Numbered from the stretch's first letter, positions 13,369-21,634 are shown. The stretch: 64,000 nucleotides of DNA from an uncultured Duganella sp. (GCA_946482335.1 CAMLRG010000001.1:1-64000); one strand, 5' to 3'. Program-made: numbers and translations. The notes: generated by a model not told the origin, from the letters alone.

Positions 13369-14697
13369 TTACTTTTTGGGTGTGTCGATGCGGTAGTCCC
13401 ATGCGGCCAGTGTGCGTTTCGCGGGGCTGCCCGGCAGCGTGTACTGCTGCGGTGACCCGCTCAGGTTGACCGCGACCGCCACCACATTGGCGTCCTTTTC
13501 GCGCCGGAATGCGAACACTTTGTCGTTACCGGTCTCCAGTACCTTGAGCGGTCCGCCGTACTGGCCATTCCACAGTGCGCGGTTGTCATGCTTGAGCCTG
13601 AGCAGGCCGGCATAGAAAGCGGCATAGGGGTAATCCTTCCATTCGATCGGATCTTTTTCGAAGAACTTCAGCCGCTTGTCGAAGCCGCCTTCCTGGCCGC
13701 CGTAAATCAGGGGCATGCCCGGCAGCGTGGCCGCCAGCACCGCCATCGCCTTGAAGGCCGGGCCGTAGTGCTCGGCGTCGCTGCCGTGCCAGGAATTCTC
13801 GTCGTGGTTGCTGGTGAAGCGCATGCGGTAGGCGCTTTCGGCATAGGGGACGGGCGGCTTCTCGAAGAAGGAGCGCAATGCGCGCGCATCGGACTTGCCC
13901 TTGGCAATGTCCTTGAAGATGCCCAGGGTATCCCAGCCATAAGTCATGTCGAAAGCGCTGTGCAGTTCCGGCTGCCAGGCTTCGGCCAGCATGAACATCG
14001 GCCTGATCTTTTCCAGCTCCGCACGCGCCTGCTCCCAGAATGCGGTCGGCACTTTGGCCGCCACGTCGGCGCGGAAGCCGTCGATGCCGGTCTCGCGTAC
14101 CCAGAAAGCCATCGCCTCGGTCATGCCTTGCCACAGGCCGGGCTGCTTCCAGTCCAGCCCGGTTACATCAGTCCAGTACTCCGGCTCGGCACCTTCGGTA
14201 TAGGTGACCGGATAGATTTCGCCTTTGTCGTTCTTCAGGTACCAGTCCTTGTGGGCGACTGTCCATGGGTTGTCGAACGCCGTGTGGTTGGCAACCCAGT
14301 CCAGTATCACGTGCATGCCCAGGCCATGGGCCTGCTTCACCAGGCGCTTGAAGTCATCCATCGTGCCGAACTCGGGATTGACCGCCGTGTAGTCGCGTAC
14401 CGCATAGTAACTGCCGAGCGGACCCTTGCGGTTCTGTTCCCCGATCGGCTGGACCGGCATCAGCCAGAGGATGTCCACGCCCATCTTGCGTAGGCGCGGC
14501 AGGTGGGCGGCAAAGGCGTTGAACGTACCTTCCTGCGTGTATTGGCGGATGTTGACTTCGTAAATGTTCGCGTTGCGCGACCAGGCGACGTGTTCTGCCG
14601 CCGCCGACCGCGTTTGCTGGGCAGTCGCATGCAGCGGAGCGAATGCCGTGCACAGGGCGAAGCCGAGGAGGGAAAGGGCATGGGCGGCGTGTCTCAT
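13369..14697 (-). CDS. Exported alpha-amylase-family (GH13) glucanase
   Basis: The 442-residue protein has a signal peptide (about 27 residues, ending ATAQQ) and all four GH13 regions: DWVANH (133-138), GFRADVA with nucleophile Asp211, LAEAW with general acid Glu239, and TSNHDEN with Asp299. Substrate should be an alpha-glucan such as starch or maltodextrin, cleaved in the periplasm or outside. AAGGA sits five bases before the ATG at 14697. A LacI-like half-site and a HexR-like palindrome lie upstream, and the start of ppc follows closely, so it may be transcribed into the ppc unit. Confidence 0.93.
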   Translation of the reverse strand: MRHAAHALSLLGFALCTAFAPLHATAQQTRSAAAEHVAWSRNANIYEVNIRQYTQEGTFNAFAAHLPRLRKMGVDILWLMPVQPIGEQNRKGPLGSYYAVRDYTAVNPEFGTMDDFKRLVKQAHGLGMHVILDWVANHTAFDNPWTVAHKDWYLKNDKGEIYPVTYTEGAEPEYWTDVTGLDWKQPGLWQGMTEAMAFWVRETGIDGFRADVAAKVPTAFWEQARAELEKIRPMFMLAEAWQPELHSAFDMTYGWDTLGIFKDIAKGKSDARALRSFFEKPPVPYAESAYRMRFTSNHDENSWHGSDAEHYGPAFKAMAVLAATLPGMPLIYGGQEGGFDKRLKFFEKDPIEWKDYPYAAFYAGLLRLKHDNRALWNGQYGGPLKVLETGNDKVFAFRREKDANVVAVAVNLSGSPQQYTLPGSPAKRTLAAWDYRIDTPKK

Positions 14698-15030
14698 GGG
14701 TATCCTTATTGTGCAACCGGTGAAGAAATTGTGGGCGGAGGCGGCGTCCGCCCAGGCGCGAGCATGACTAGCTTACAAACTTTAAGCCGCGCTATCAACA
14801 TATTTTGTAGTGAAATTACAGAAATTTCGCAAAATGGATTGACTATACAAGTTTCCATAGAGGGAGGCGGGTAGTAGATTTACAACGGCGTTCGCTTCGT
14901 GCCCCCCGCTGGGCGAGGACCGCATGGCCGGTCGCGACACGCCAAATCTGCATGATGTCCTTCGTTTGATGCGGGGTTTTTTGTTTAGAATGGCGTCTTC
15001 TTGCCGACTTGACCATAATTAAATCGCTAA
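14698..15030. other. Intergenic stretch between amylase and desaturase
   Basis: No gene is evident in these 333 bases. The left half holds the amylase control sites described separately. The AT-rich stretch around 14801-14870 also contains GAAATTTC palindromic matter and TTGACTATACAAG on the plus strand. The right half has a possible -10 element TAGAAT (14986-14991) for the desaturase, but no convincing -35 element. Confidence 0.5.
14789..14837 (-). promoter_or_regulatory. Amylase promoter region with LacI-like half-site and HexR-like palindrome
   Basis: On the minus strand, TTGCGA and TACAAA are 17 bases apart and form a plausible promoter for the amylase. The spacer contains TGTAGTGAAATTACA (14806-14820), an inverted repeat with one mismatch that resembles the HexR consensus of gammaproteobacteria. 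GCGCTATCA (14789-14797) equals nine of the 14 bases of the symporter operator. A site inside the promoter would be expected to block transcription. Confidence 0.45.
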
Positions 15031-15900
15031 ATGACGGATCCTTGTATTTCGCAAAGTTCGAAAGAGAATTGGAGTAACAGGTTTCTCAACTGGGCTTCCA
15101 TTTCCCTGCCTTGGGTAATCATGGCTGCGATGGCGGCAGCCGGATCATGGCAGCTTGCGCCGACAGCCACCACATCAGTCGTCTTCCTGGTCTTCTTTTT
15201 CTTGACCGTGCTTGGCGTTGCAATCGGCCTGCACCGCTATTTCACGCATCACGCCTTCAAGACCAGCGCAACGATGAAGGCATGCCTGGGGATCCTCGGC
15301 ACCTGGGCCATGCAAGGCGATATCACCCGCTGGGTGGCCGATCACCGGCGGCATCACCGCTTCGCCGACCAGCGGTTCGACCCGCATTCGCCATGGTATT
15401 CCGACCACGGCCCCATTTCGAATCGCCTGCTGGGCTGGTTCCATGCCCACATGGGCTGGATGTTTTACGGGAAGGCGTCGCAAAAAGAGCGGTATGCGCC
15501 GGATTGCCTGGCTGACCGCAGCATTGCCGCTATTTCGAAATATTATTGGCCAATCGTCGCCTTGGGTCTCGTTTTGCCGGGTGCTGTGGGATATTGGGCC
15601 GGCGGCAAAGAAGAAGCTTATCGATGCCTGTTCTGGGCAGGCGCGGCGCGGGTCGCCTTGCTCCATCAATTGACATGGTCGGTCAATTCGCTTGGCCATA
15701 TGTTTGGCAACAAGGTGGCCGGAAGCGATAACGAATCGCGCGACAATATCATTTTCGCGCTGTTATTGCTGGGCGAAGGCTTCCATAGCCACCACCACCA
15801 GCGTCCTACCGCTGCGGTGAACGAGCCAAGGCATCTGGACCTGGGCGGCTGGATAATTCGAGGCTGGGAAAAACTCGGGCTGGTGTGGCACCTGCGATAG
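15031..15900 (+). CDS. Membrane acyl-CoA (stearoyl-type) fatty acid desaturase
   Basis: The 289-residue protein has the three histidine boxes of the membrane di-iron desaturases: HRYFTHH (68-74), HRRHH (105-109) and HSHHH near residue 252. Four hydrophobic segments are arranged as in the family. It should insert a cis double bond into an acyl chain, probably for membrane fluidity. No Shine-Dalgarno sequence is visible before the ATG, so the start is less certain than the identity. It stands alone, convergent with the arsenic unit, with an 82-base gap that holds no supported gene. Confidence 0.9.
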   Translation: MTDPCISQSSKENWSNRFLNWASISLPWVIMAAMAAAGSWQLAPTATTSVVFLVFFFLTVLGVAIGLHRYFTHHAFKTSATMKACLGILGTWAMQGDITRWVADHRRHHRFADQRFDPHSPWYSDHGPISNRLLGWFHAHMGWMFYGKASQKERYAPDCLADRSIAAISKYYWPIVALGLVLPGAVGYWAGGKEEAYRCLFWAGAARVALLHQLTWSVNSLGHMFGNKVAGSDNESRDNIIFALLLLGEGFHSHHHQRPTAAVNEPRHLDLGGWIIRGWEKLGLVWHLR

Positions 15901-15982
15901 GGGCGCCGCTGGTGGGACACGGCGGCCCGCTCGAGGCGGATGAAGTGCGCCGCCATGTCGCCGGGCTGCGCCGGCTCGTGCG

Positions 15983-16684
15983 TTAGAACTCGCCCGGTGC
16001 GACCGTCCCGCCCACCGTGGCTCCGGCCGGTGCGGCAGGGTAGAGCCAGGTGAAGAGCAGCGTTGCCGCGGTCGCGCCAAGCAGCTGGGCCATGATGAAG
16101 CCCGGTGCGTCGGCGGGACGGATGCCGGCAAAGGTATCCGTTGCAGCGCGGGCCAGCGTGACGGCGGGATTCGCGAACGAGGTCGACGCGGTAAACCAGT
16201 AGGCGGACGTAATGTATGCGGCCACCGCAAATGGGGTGATCGCGGGCCGGCTGCGGGAACAGCCAATGATCACGCCGATCAGGCCGAAGGTTGCAACGCA
16301 TTCGCTCCACCATTGCGCCGGGCCGGAACGCACGTGGGACGACGCAAGAAATGCCGGCTCGCCGAACATGGCGTGCGCCGCGGCCACGCCGGCGAAAGCG
16401 CCGAGCACCTGCACCAGGAGATAGGGCAGCACATCCTTGGCCGCGACATTCTTCTGCCACGCTTCGGAAAGCGTCACCACGGGATTGAAGTGGGCGCCGG
16501 AGATGGTGCCGAACATCAGGATCAGCGCCACCAGCCCGGCCCCGGTGGCGATGGTGTTGGCGAGCAGTGCGATGGCGATGTTGCCGCCGGCGAGGCGTTC
16601 AGCCATGATGCCGGAACCCACCACCACGGCCAGCAGCATGGCGGTGCCCAGCCCTTCCGCCGTCAGGCGTCGGGTAAGCGTCAT
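15983..16684 (-). CDS. MIP-family aquaglyceroporin of an ars unit
   Basis: The 233-residue channel has six hydrophobic segments and the two channel loops AHFNPVVTL and SFANPAVTL, so the first NPA box reads NPV. Its ATG overlaps the arsC stop as ATGA, so the two are translationally coupled. In ars operons of this form (arsR, aquaglyceroporin, arsC) the channel lets arsenite made by ArsC leave down its gradient. The function here rests on that context; the channel could also pass other small neutral solutes. Confidence 0.88.
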   Translation of the reverse strand: MTLTRRLTAEGLGTAMLLAVVVGSGIMAERLAGGNIAIALLANTIATGAGLVALILMFGTISGAHFNPVVTLSEAWQKNVAAKDVLPYLLVQVLGAFAGVAAAHAMFGEPAFLASSHVRSGPAQWWSECVATFGLIGVIIGCSRSRPAITPFAVAAYITSAYWFTASTSFANPAVTLARAATDTFAGIRPADAPGFIMAQLLGATAATLLFTWLYPAAPAGATVGGTVAPGEF

Positions 16685-17157
16685 GCCAGGCCCCCGATGC
16701 GGTCGAGTTCCGCCTTCAAGCGGGCCGGATCCTTCTCCAGTTCCTCCAGCGGCAAGGCAAAGAATGCTTCGATGCGCTTGCGCAGGGTACGGTAGGCATG
16801 CATGAAGGCGGCGTCGATTTCGGCGTCGGTGCCGGTGGCATGCGCCGGGTCTTCCACGCCCCAATGTGCCCGTATCGCGGAACCCAGGTAGGCCGGGCAT
16901 GCTTCACCGGCTGCGCTGCCGCAAACCGTGATCACGATGTCCGGTGTCAGCGGCAAGCCGTCCCAGGACTTGCTGTGGTAGCCCTCGGTCGCGATGCCCT
17001 CGCGTTCCAGCAGGGCCAGCGAGCGCGGATGCACGTAACCGGCAGGCTTGCTGCCGGCGCTGAGCGCGTGCCAGCCGGGCGGCGCCAAATGGTTGAAGGT
17101 GGCTTCGCCGAGAATCGAACGGCAGGAGTTGCCGGTACAGAGGATCAAGACATTCAT
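16681..17157 (-). CDS. arsC: Arsenate reductase, low-molecular-weight phosphatase type
   Basis: The 158-residue cytoplasmic protein opens with LILCTGNSCRS, the C-X5-R loop of the LMW tyrosine phosphatase fold (Cys7 and Arg13), followed by SAGSKP and DIVITVCGSAAGEACP with redox cysteines. It should reduce arsenate to arsenite. AAGGA lies five bases before the ATG at 17157. That ATG overlaps the arsR stop and its own stop overlaps the aquaglyceroporin start, both as ATGA, giving a tightly coupled arsR-arsC-channel unit. Confidence 0.92.
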   Translation of the reverse strand: MNVLILCTGNSCRSILGEATFNHLAPPGWHALSAGSKPAGYVHPRSLALLEREGIATEGYHSKSWDGLPLTPDIVITVCGSAAGEACPAYLGSAIRAHWGVEDPAHATGTDAEIDAAFMHAYRTLRKRIEAFFALPLEELEKDPARLKAELDRIGGLA

Positions 17158-17465
17158 AGACATCCTTTTGGCGCGCAGCTCGTGCCGCCGCAACAGTTAT
17201 CGGTCAAATAGGTGAGCAAACCATTCATGGTGTCGAAGTTGGCGCTGTAGATCACGAACCTGCCTTCCTGGCGGGAGGTGACGAGGTTCGCATGGGACAA
17301 CTCCTTGAGGTGGAATGACAGCGAAGAAGGCGCGACGCCCAACTGCTCGCCAATCTTGCTGGCCGGGAGTCCTGCCGGCCCCGTTTGCACCAGCAAGCGG
17401 AATGCGCTGAGCCGGGATTCTTGCGCCAGGGCCGCCAGGGCGGCCAGGATCTCCTTCGTTTCCAT
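17154..17465 (-). CDS. arsR: ArsR-family arsenic-responsive repressor
   Basis: The 103-residue protein has the ArsR/SmtB winged helix (KIGEQLGVAPSSLSFHLKEL) and a C-terminal tail with NCCGGTSCAPKGC, five cysteines suited to bind arsenite. I start at the ATG at 17465 (METKEIL), which matches usual family starts; the frame extends to 17522 without a better ribosome site. It heads the unit with arsC and the channel and should repress it until arsenite binds. A likely operator, TTCAA-N6-TTGAA, is at 17531-17546. Confidence 0.88.
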   Translation of the reverse strand: METKEILAALAALAQESRLSAFRLLVQTGPAGLPASKIGEQLGVAPSSLSFHLKELSHANLVTSRQEGRFVIYSANFDTMNGLLTYLTDNCCGGTSCAPKGCL

Positions 17466-17530
17466 GGTGCTCACGTCGATCAGGTTTGCGAAAGCCGCAT
17501 GATACGCCATCACGCGCGTCATTACGACAT

Positions 17531-17546
17531 TTCAAATAATATTGAA
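17531..17546 (-). promoter_or_regulatory. Inverted repeat, likely operator of the arsR-arsC unit
   Basis: TTCAAATAATATTGAA reads as TTCAA-ATAATA-TTGAA, a perfect 5-bp inverted repeat in an AT-rich stretch between the two divergent arsenic units. Size and composition are like ArsR-family operators. No clear -35/-10 pair for the minus strand was found around it. Confidence 0.45.
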
Positions 17547-17551
17547 TTATC

Positions 17552-17602
17552 TTGACAGCTTGATGACATGGATCTATTCTTCGTTCGTCGATGAACGAAG
17601 AA
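17552..17602 (+). promoter_or_regulatory. Promoter with a 26-bp palindromic operator for the second ars unit
   Basis: TTGACA (17552-17557) and TATTCT (17575-17580) are 17 bases apart. A long palindrome starts inside the -10 element: TTCTTCGTTC (17577-17586), six bases, then GAACGAAGAA (17593-17602), with TCGA at its centre. Overlap with the -10 and start region is what is expected for ArsR-type repression of the adjacent regulator gene. Confidence 0.7.
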
Positions 17603-17609
17603 GGAAATC

Positions 17610-17921
17610 ATGTCCAGCTGTTGTGAGGCGAATCCCGGGCAGGCGCTGCCGGCGGTGGATGCGGAAGAAGTGGCACAGTTGTGCAAGGCGCTGGCCCATC
17701 CGGCACGGGTGCAGCTGTTGTGCTACCTGGCGTCCTACGGCGCCTGCTATTTTGGCAATCTTGCCGACATATTGCCGTTGTCGCCATCGACGATTTCCCA
17801 GCACGTCACGATCTTGAAGGAGGCTGGGCTCATCCTGGGTTCGTCCGATGCGCAGCGGGTCTGCTACTGCATCAACCCGGAACGGATAGGACAGCTCAAG
17901 CAGTTGATCAATGCCCTGTGA
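17610..17921 (+). CDS. arsR: ArsR-family regulator heading the GNAT-flavoprotein/MFS unit
   Basis: The 103-residue protein has the ArsR winged helix (ADILPLSPSTISQHVTILKEAG) and cysteines at the N-terminus (SSCCEA) and in the middle (ACYFG), a different metal-site layout from the other ArsR here. AAGGA lies five bases before the ATG, within the end of the palindrome that probably is its operator. It is followed after 57 bases by the GNAT-flavoprotein fusion and so should control that unit, probably in response to a trivalent arsenical. Confidence 0.87.
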   Translation: MSSCCEANPGQALPAVDAEEVAQLCKALAHPARVQLLCYLASYGACYFGNLADILPLSPSTISQHVTILKEAGLILGSSDAQRVCYCINPERIGQLKQLINAL

Positions 17922-17978
17922 GGGCATTTTTTTGAATCGCGATATTCGTCATTCGCCGAATAACAAAGGAGAATTGAA

Positions 17979-19826
17979 ATGAGCAAGGCATTGGAATTCC
18001 GGCGCGCCGGGCCGGCTGACTGGCCGGGCATCGAAGGGTTGCTGCGCGCGGCCGGCCTGCCTGTTGAAGGGGCGCGGGAGCACCTGGACCACTTCATCGT
18101 CGGCCTAGCCGGTGGCGAGATCCGCTGCGTGGGCGGCTTCGAACGCTATGACGGCATCGCGTTGCTGCGCTCTGTCGCAGTCGCCGGCGCGCTGCGCGGA
18201 CAGGGCGTCGGGGAGCAACTGCTTGCGCGGCTCATGGCCGAGGCGCGGGGGGCCGGCGTCAGCGCCCTCTACCTGCTGACCACCACTGCCGCCGCCTTCT
18301 TTGCCAAGCGCGGCTTCCGGCAGGTCGAGCGCGCCCTGGCCCCGTCCGCATTGCAATCGTCCCGCGAATTCCAGGGCGTTTGCCCGGCATCGGCGACGCT
18401 GATGGTCGCTTCGCTCAAAGAAGAGCTTCCAGTGGCCGTGCTGGGTGCCGGCCCGGTGGGCCTGGCGGCGGCAGCGCACCTGGTTGCGCGCGGCTTTACG
18501 CCGCTGGTTTTCGAACAGGGCGCGGATGTGGGCGCGAACCTCGACAGCTATCGGCACGTCCGGCTGTTCTCGCCGTGGCAATACAATATCGACAAAGCGG
18601 CCCGCCGCTTGCTGGACGAACATGGCTGGCGCGCCCCCGCCGACGATGGGCTGCCAACGGCCGGCGAGCTGGTTGATGGCTACCTGCGGCCACTGGCCCG
18701 GCTTCCCGCCCTGGCGCCACACGTGCATACCGGCCATCGCGTTACCCGGATCGCGCGCGCCGGCTTTGACAAGGTCAGGACGCGCGGGCGCGAATCGTCG
18801 CCGTTTATCGTGCGTACCGCTAGCGCGCACGGCGAGCAGGACCACCGGGTGCTGGCCGTGATCGATGCCACCGGCACCTGGTCGTCTCCCAATCCCTTGG
18901 GTGCCAATGGCTTGCCCGCACGGGGCGAAGAGGCATTGGCGCCGCGTATCGGCTACGGCATGCCGGATGTGCTGGGCGCCGCCCGCGAGCAATATGCGGG
19001 ACGCCGGGTATTGGTGGTTGGCGCAGGCCATTCCGCCGCAGGCAATTTGCTGGCGCTGGCGCAATTGGCGGAACAAGCTCCGGGTACGCGGATCGTCTGG
19101 GCCATGCGTGGAAACCAACTGGCGAAGGTGTTCGGGGGCGGCGATGCGGATGGCTTGCCGGCCCGCGGGCTGCTCGGCCAGCGTTTGAGGGCGCTGAAGG
19201 AGTCGGGCCAGCTCGAGCTCCATACCGATTTCCGGATCGAGGCGCTGCACGAACAGGACGGACATGTGCAGGTGGCGGGCAGCGGTCCCGATGGAAGTGT
19301 GCGCAGGATTGAAGGAGTCGATCGCATCATTGTAGCCACGGGGGCGCGGCCCGACCTGGGGCTCACGCGCGAACTGCGCGTACGCCACGATCCCTGGCTC
19401 GAGAGCACGGATGCATTGGCCCCGCTGATCGACCCGAACGAGCATAGCTGCGGCACCGTGCGGCCCCACGGCCACCGGGAACTGGCGCATCCGGAGCCCG
19501 GGTATTACGGAGTCGGCGCCAAGAGCTACGGCCGCGCCCCGAACTTCCTGATGGCCACCGGCTACGAACAGGTGCGGTCGGTGGTGGCCGCCCTGGCGGG
19601 CGACCTTGCCGCCGCGGACGACGTTCAGCTTGAGTTGCCGGAAACAGGCGTTTGCAACACGCGGCTGGCAACAGGGGAGAGCGGCTGTTGCGGTGGCCCG
19701 GCACCGCTGGGCAGCAGTGGCTGTTGCGCACTCGACGTCGAAGAGCAGGCCCGCCATGGAAGCGGGTGCGCATCGGCGTCGTCCTGCCGGCCGCGCCAGC
19801 CCGCCAAATCGGGGTGCTGCGCATGA
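17979..19826 (+). CDS. GNAT acetyltransferase fused to a flavin-dependent oxidoreductase, Cys-rich tail
   Basis: The 615-residue protein has two enzyme domains. Residues 1-145 are a GNAT fold with RGQGVGEQLLARL, like the ArsN-type acetyltransferases of arsenic operons. Residues 150-565 are a two-dinucleotide-fold flavoprotein with GAGPVG (156-161) and GAGHSAAG (348-355), like the flavin monooxygenase-like proteins (ArsO group) found with ars genes. The last 50 residues carry three SGCC motifs (568-571, near 582, 611-614) among nine cysteines, apt to bind a soft metalloid. AAAGGAG precedes the ATG. Acetylation plus oxidation or reduction of an arsenical is plausible but not proven. Confidence 0.85.
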   Translation: MSKALEFRRAGPADWPGIEGLLRAAGLPVEGAREHLDHFIVGLAGGEIRCVGGFERYDGIALLRSVAVAGALRGQGVGEQLLARLMAEARGAGVSALYLLTTTAAAFFAKRGFRQVERALAPSALQSSREFQGVCPASATLMVASLKEELPVAVLGAGPVGLAAAAHLVARGFTPLVFEQGADVGANLDSYRHVRLFSPWQYNIDKAARRLLDEHGWRAPADDGLPTAGELVDGYLRPLARLPALAPHVHTGHRVTRIARAGFDKVRTRGRESSPFIVRTASAHGEQDHRVLAVIDATGTWSSPNPLGANGLPARGEEALAPRIGYGMPDVLGAAREQYAGRRVLVVGAGHSAAGNLLALAQLAEQAPGTRIVWAMRGNQLAKVFGGGDADGLPARGLLGQRLRALKESGQLELHTDFRIEALHEQDGHVQVAGSGPDGSVRRIEGVDRIIVATGARPDLGLTRELRVRHDPWLESTDALAPLIDPNEHSCGTVRPHGHRELAHPEPGYYGVGAKSYGRAPNFLMATGYEQVRSVVAALAGDLAAADDVQLELPETGVCNTRLATGESGCCGGPAPLGSSGCCALDVEEQARHGSGCASASSCRPRQPAKSGCCA

Positions 19827-19954
19827 GCCGGGCGCGGCACGGGATGCACAAGGCTTACCTGCGCGCCTTGCTGCCGGTGTCGCCGCTGGCCAGTAGGGCC
19901 TCGTTCTGGTTTGCCTGCGTCGGCTCGATGTTGACGCCGGGGGGCTGGCGATGA
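19823..19954 (+). CDS. 43-codon micro-ORF between flavoprotein and MFS genes
   Basis: An ATG at 19823 overlaps the flavoprotein stop as ATGA, and its own stop overlaps the MFS start as ATGA at 19951. The product (MSRARHGMHKAYLRALLPV...) is basic at the N-terminus with a weakly hydrophobic centre including SFWFACVGSML. Exact four-base overlaps at both ends argue for translation, at least as a coupling leader. I recognise no family. Confidence 0.5.
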   Translation: MSRARHGMHKAYLRALLPVSPLASRASFWFACVGSMLTPGGWR

Positions 19955-21165
19955 AAACAAGGATTGCGCCGGTCTTGCCACTGGGGGTAACGCAAGTCAT
20001 TTCGTGGGGCGTCCTGTACTATGCGTTCGGCGTGATGGCGCCGCACATCGGGGCCGATTTGCACCTGTCGCCGGCACGGCTTTATGGTGCGTTTTCCTGG
20101 GCTGTCCTGGTGGCAGGGCTGGCTGCGCTGCCGGTCGGTGCGCTGGTCGACCGGTATGGCGGAAGCCGGGTCATGGCGGCCGGGTCGCTGGTCGCGGGAA
20201 GCGGTCTCTGCATCCTGGCGGGAAGCGATGGTATCGCCGCCTATTACCTCGCCTGGAGCATCATCGGGCTTGGCATGGCGATGTCCTTGTACGAAGCTGC
20301 ATTCGCTACCCTGAACCGAAGTTTGCGGGAGGCGTCCCGCAGCGCGATCTCCAACGTGACCTTGCTCGGCGGGCTCGCCAGTACCTTGTTCTGGCCGCTC
20401 ACGGCCGGCTTGCTTGACCGTTTGGGTTGGCGCGACACGTGCGTGGTTTTCGCGCTTGCCTTATGGGCCGTTTGCCTGCCGTTGCACGCCATGCTGGACG
20501 ATGGCAAAGGCCCGGCGGGATGGGCCGGCGGGCAGGCGAAGGATAGGGACTTTTCGCTGGCGCAGTCGGTCTCGCATCCCGTGTTCTGGCTGCTCGCTGG
20601 CGTATTCGCGCTGCATGCCTTCACTTTTTCGGCATTATCCGTGCACTTGGTCCCGTTGATCCGCCGTCTAGGGCAGCCGGAACACCTTGCGGTCGCCCTG
20701 GCTGCCTTCATCGGTCCGATGCAGGTTTTCGGCCGCCTTGTGGAGCGCGTGCTGGCCGGGCGTGTCACGCCGCAAGTGATCGGTGTCTTCACGGTGGGCG
20801 GATTGCCGGCCGCACTTGCTGTGCTTTGCCTGGCAGGCACCGGCGTCGGCGGCGTCATCGTGTTTGGCGCCCTGTACGGAATGAGCAACGGGGTGCTGAC
20901 GATCCTGCGGGGAACCCTGCCGCAAGCCATCTTCGGCCCCACCCACTACGGTGCAATCGCCGGGGCGCTGGCGGCGCCTTCCCTGATTGCCAAATCCGCG
21001 GCCCCCTTATTGTCGGCACTGTTACTCACCGATACCGACTATCACTTCCTCCTGTACGGGCTGCTCGCGCTGTCGATCGCATCGTTGGTCCTCTATCTGG
21101 CGGCGCTGCGGCGGCGGCAGCCCGGGAGGGCCGCACGGTTGAGGTGGCCATTTGCGTCGCCCTGA
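19951..21165 (+). CDS. MFS transporter of the ars unit, probable arsenical exporter
   Basis: The 404-residue protein has about twelve hydrophobic segments and the MFS loop GALVDRYGGSRVM after the second. It is coupled by ATGA to the preceding micro-ORF and lies downstream of an ArsR regulator and the GNAT-flavoprotein fusion, so it should export an arsenical or the modified product of the fusion enzyme. MFS carriers in ars operons (ArsJ, ArsK) have such roles, but this protein could not be assigned to either by eye. Confidence 0.8.
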   Translation: MKTRIAPVLPLGVTQVISWGVLYYAFGVMAPHIGADLHLSPARLYGAFSWAVLVAGLAALPVGALVDRYGGSRVMAAGSLVAGSGLCILAGSDGIAAYYLAWSIIGLGMAMSLYEAAFATLNRSLREASRSAISNVTLLGGLASTLFWPLTAGLLDRLGWRDTCVVFALALWAVCLPLHAMLDDGKGPAGWAGGQAKDRDFSLAQSVSHPVFWLLAGVFALHAFTFSALSVHLVPLIRRLGQPEHLAVALAAFIGPMQVFGRLVERVLAGRVTPQVIGVFTVGGLPAALAVLCLAGTGVGGVIVFGALYGMSNGVLTILRGTLPQAIFGPTHYGAIAGALAAPSLIAKSAAPLLSALLLTDTDYHFLLYGLLALSIASLVLYLAALRRRQPGRAARLRWPFASP

Positions 21166-21241
21166 CATTTGGTGCAATATTCCTTCCCATGCCATAACAA
21201 TTTTCAGATGCCTGGGACTGTTCGCGGCGTGGCCGCACATC

Positions 21242-21631
21242 ATGAATACCACTTCCATCCCGGACGATATCCGGCGCTACGTGATCCATCGCGTGCCCTC
21301 CGTCCCTTACCTTGAAGCCATCCTGCTGTTGCGCGACCATCGCCAGCAGGCATGGCCGCCCGAGCAAGTGGCCCGGCGCCTCTACCTGGGCGAGGGGGAA
21401 GCCTTGAAGCTGTTGATGGAGCTGAAGGCCGACGGCATCGTGGCCGAGGAGGCGGGGCCGCCACCCCTGTACCGCTTTGCGCCGGAATCGCGCGAGCTTG
21501 ACGAACTGCTGGCGCGGCTGGCAACGGTCTATGCGCACAACCTGATCGCAATCAGCACATTGATCCATTCGAAAATCAGCGGTAAAGCGCAGCTGTTGGC
21601 AGATGCGTTCGTGTGGAGAAAGGAGAAGTAG
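21242..21631 (+). CDS. Winged-helix-like protein of unknown role
   Basis: The 129-residue soluble protein contains SVPYLEAILLLRDHR, then PEQVARRLYLGEGEALKLLMELKADGIV, a plausible helix-turn-helix, and a helical C-terminus. I start at the ATG at 21242; the frame extends to 21152 but the extra residues look non-coding. No good ribosome site is visible. It is followed after three bases by two small membrane proteins of one family. It may be a regulator or cytoplasmic partner for them, which is inferred from position only. Confidence 0.7.
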   Translation: MNTTSIPDDIRRYVIHRVPSVPYLEAILLLRDHRQQAWPPEQVARRLYLGEGEALKLLMELKADGIVAEEAGPPPLYRFAPESRELDELLARLATVYAHNLIAISTLIHSKISGKAQLLADAFVWRKEK

Positions 21632-21634
21632 CAG

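Noticed and set aside
15901..15986. Short frame after the desaturase (GAPLVGHGGPLEADEVRRHV...) resembling a metallohydrolase tail
   Set aside because: It is only 27 codons, lies in a different frame from the desaturase and could be chance in GC-rich sequence; no start or other fragment supports it.
18105..20000. 631-codon minus-strand frame opposite the GNAT-flavoprotein gene
   Set aside because: No domain, no ribosome site and biased composition; the sense frame has two clear enzyme domains.
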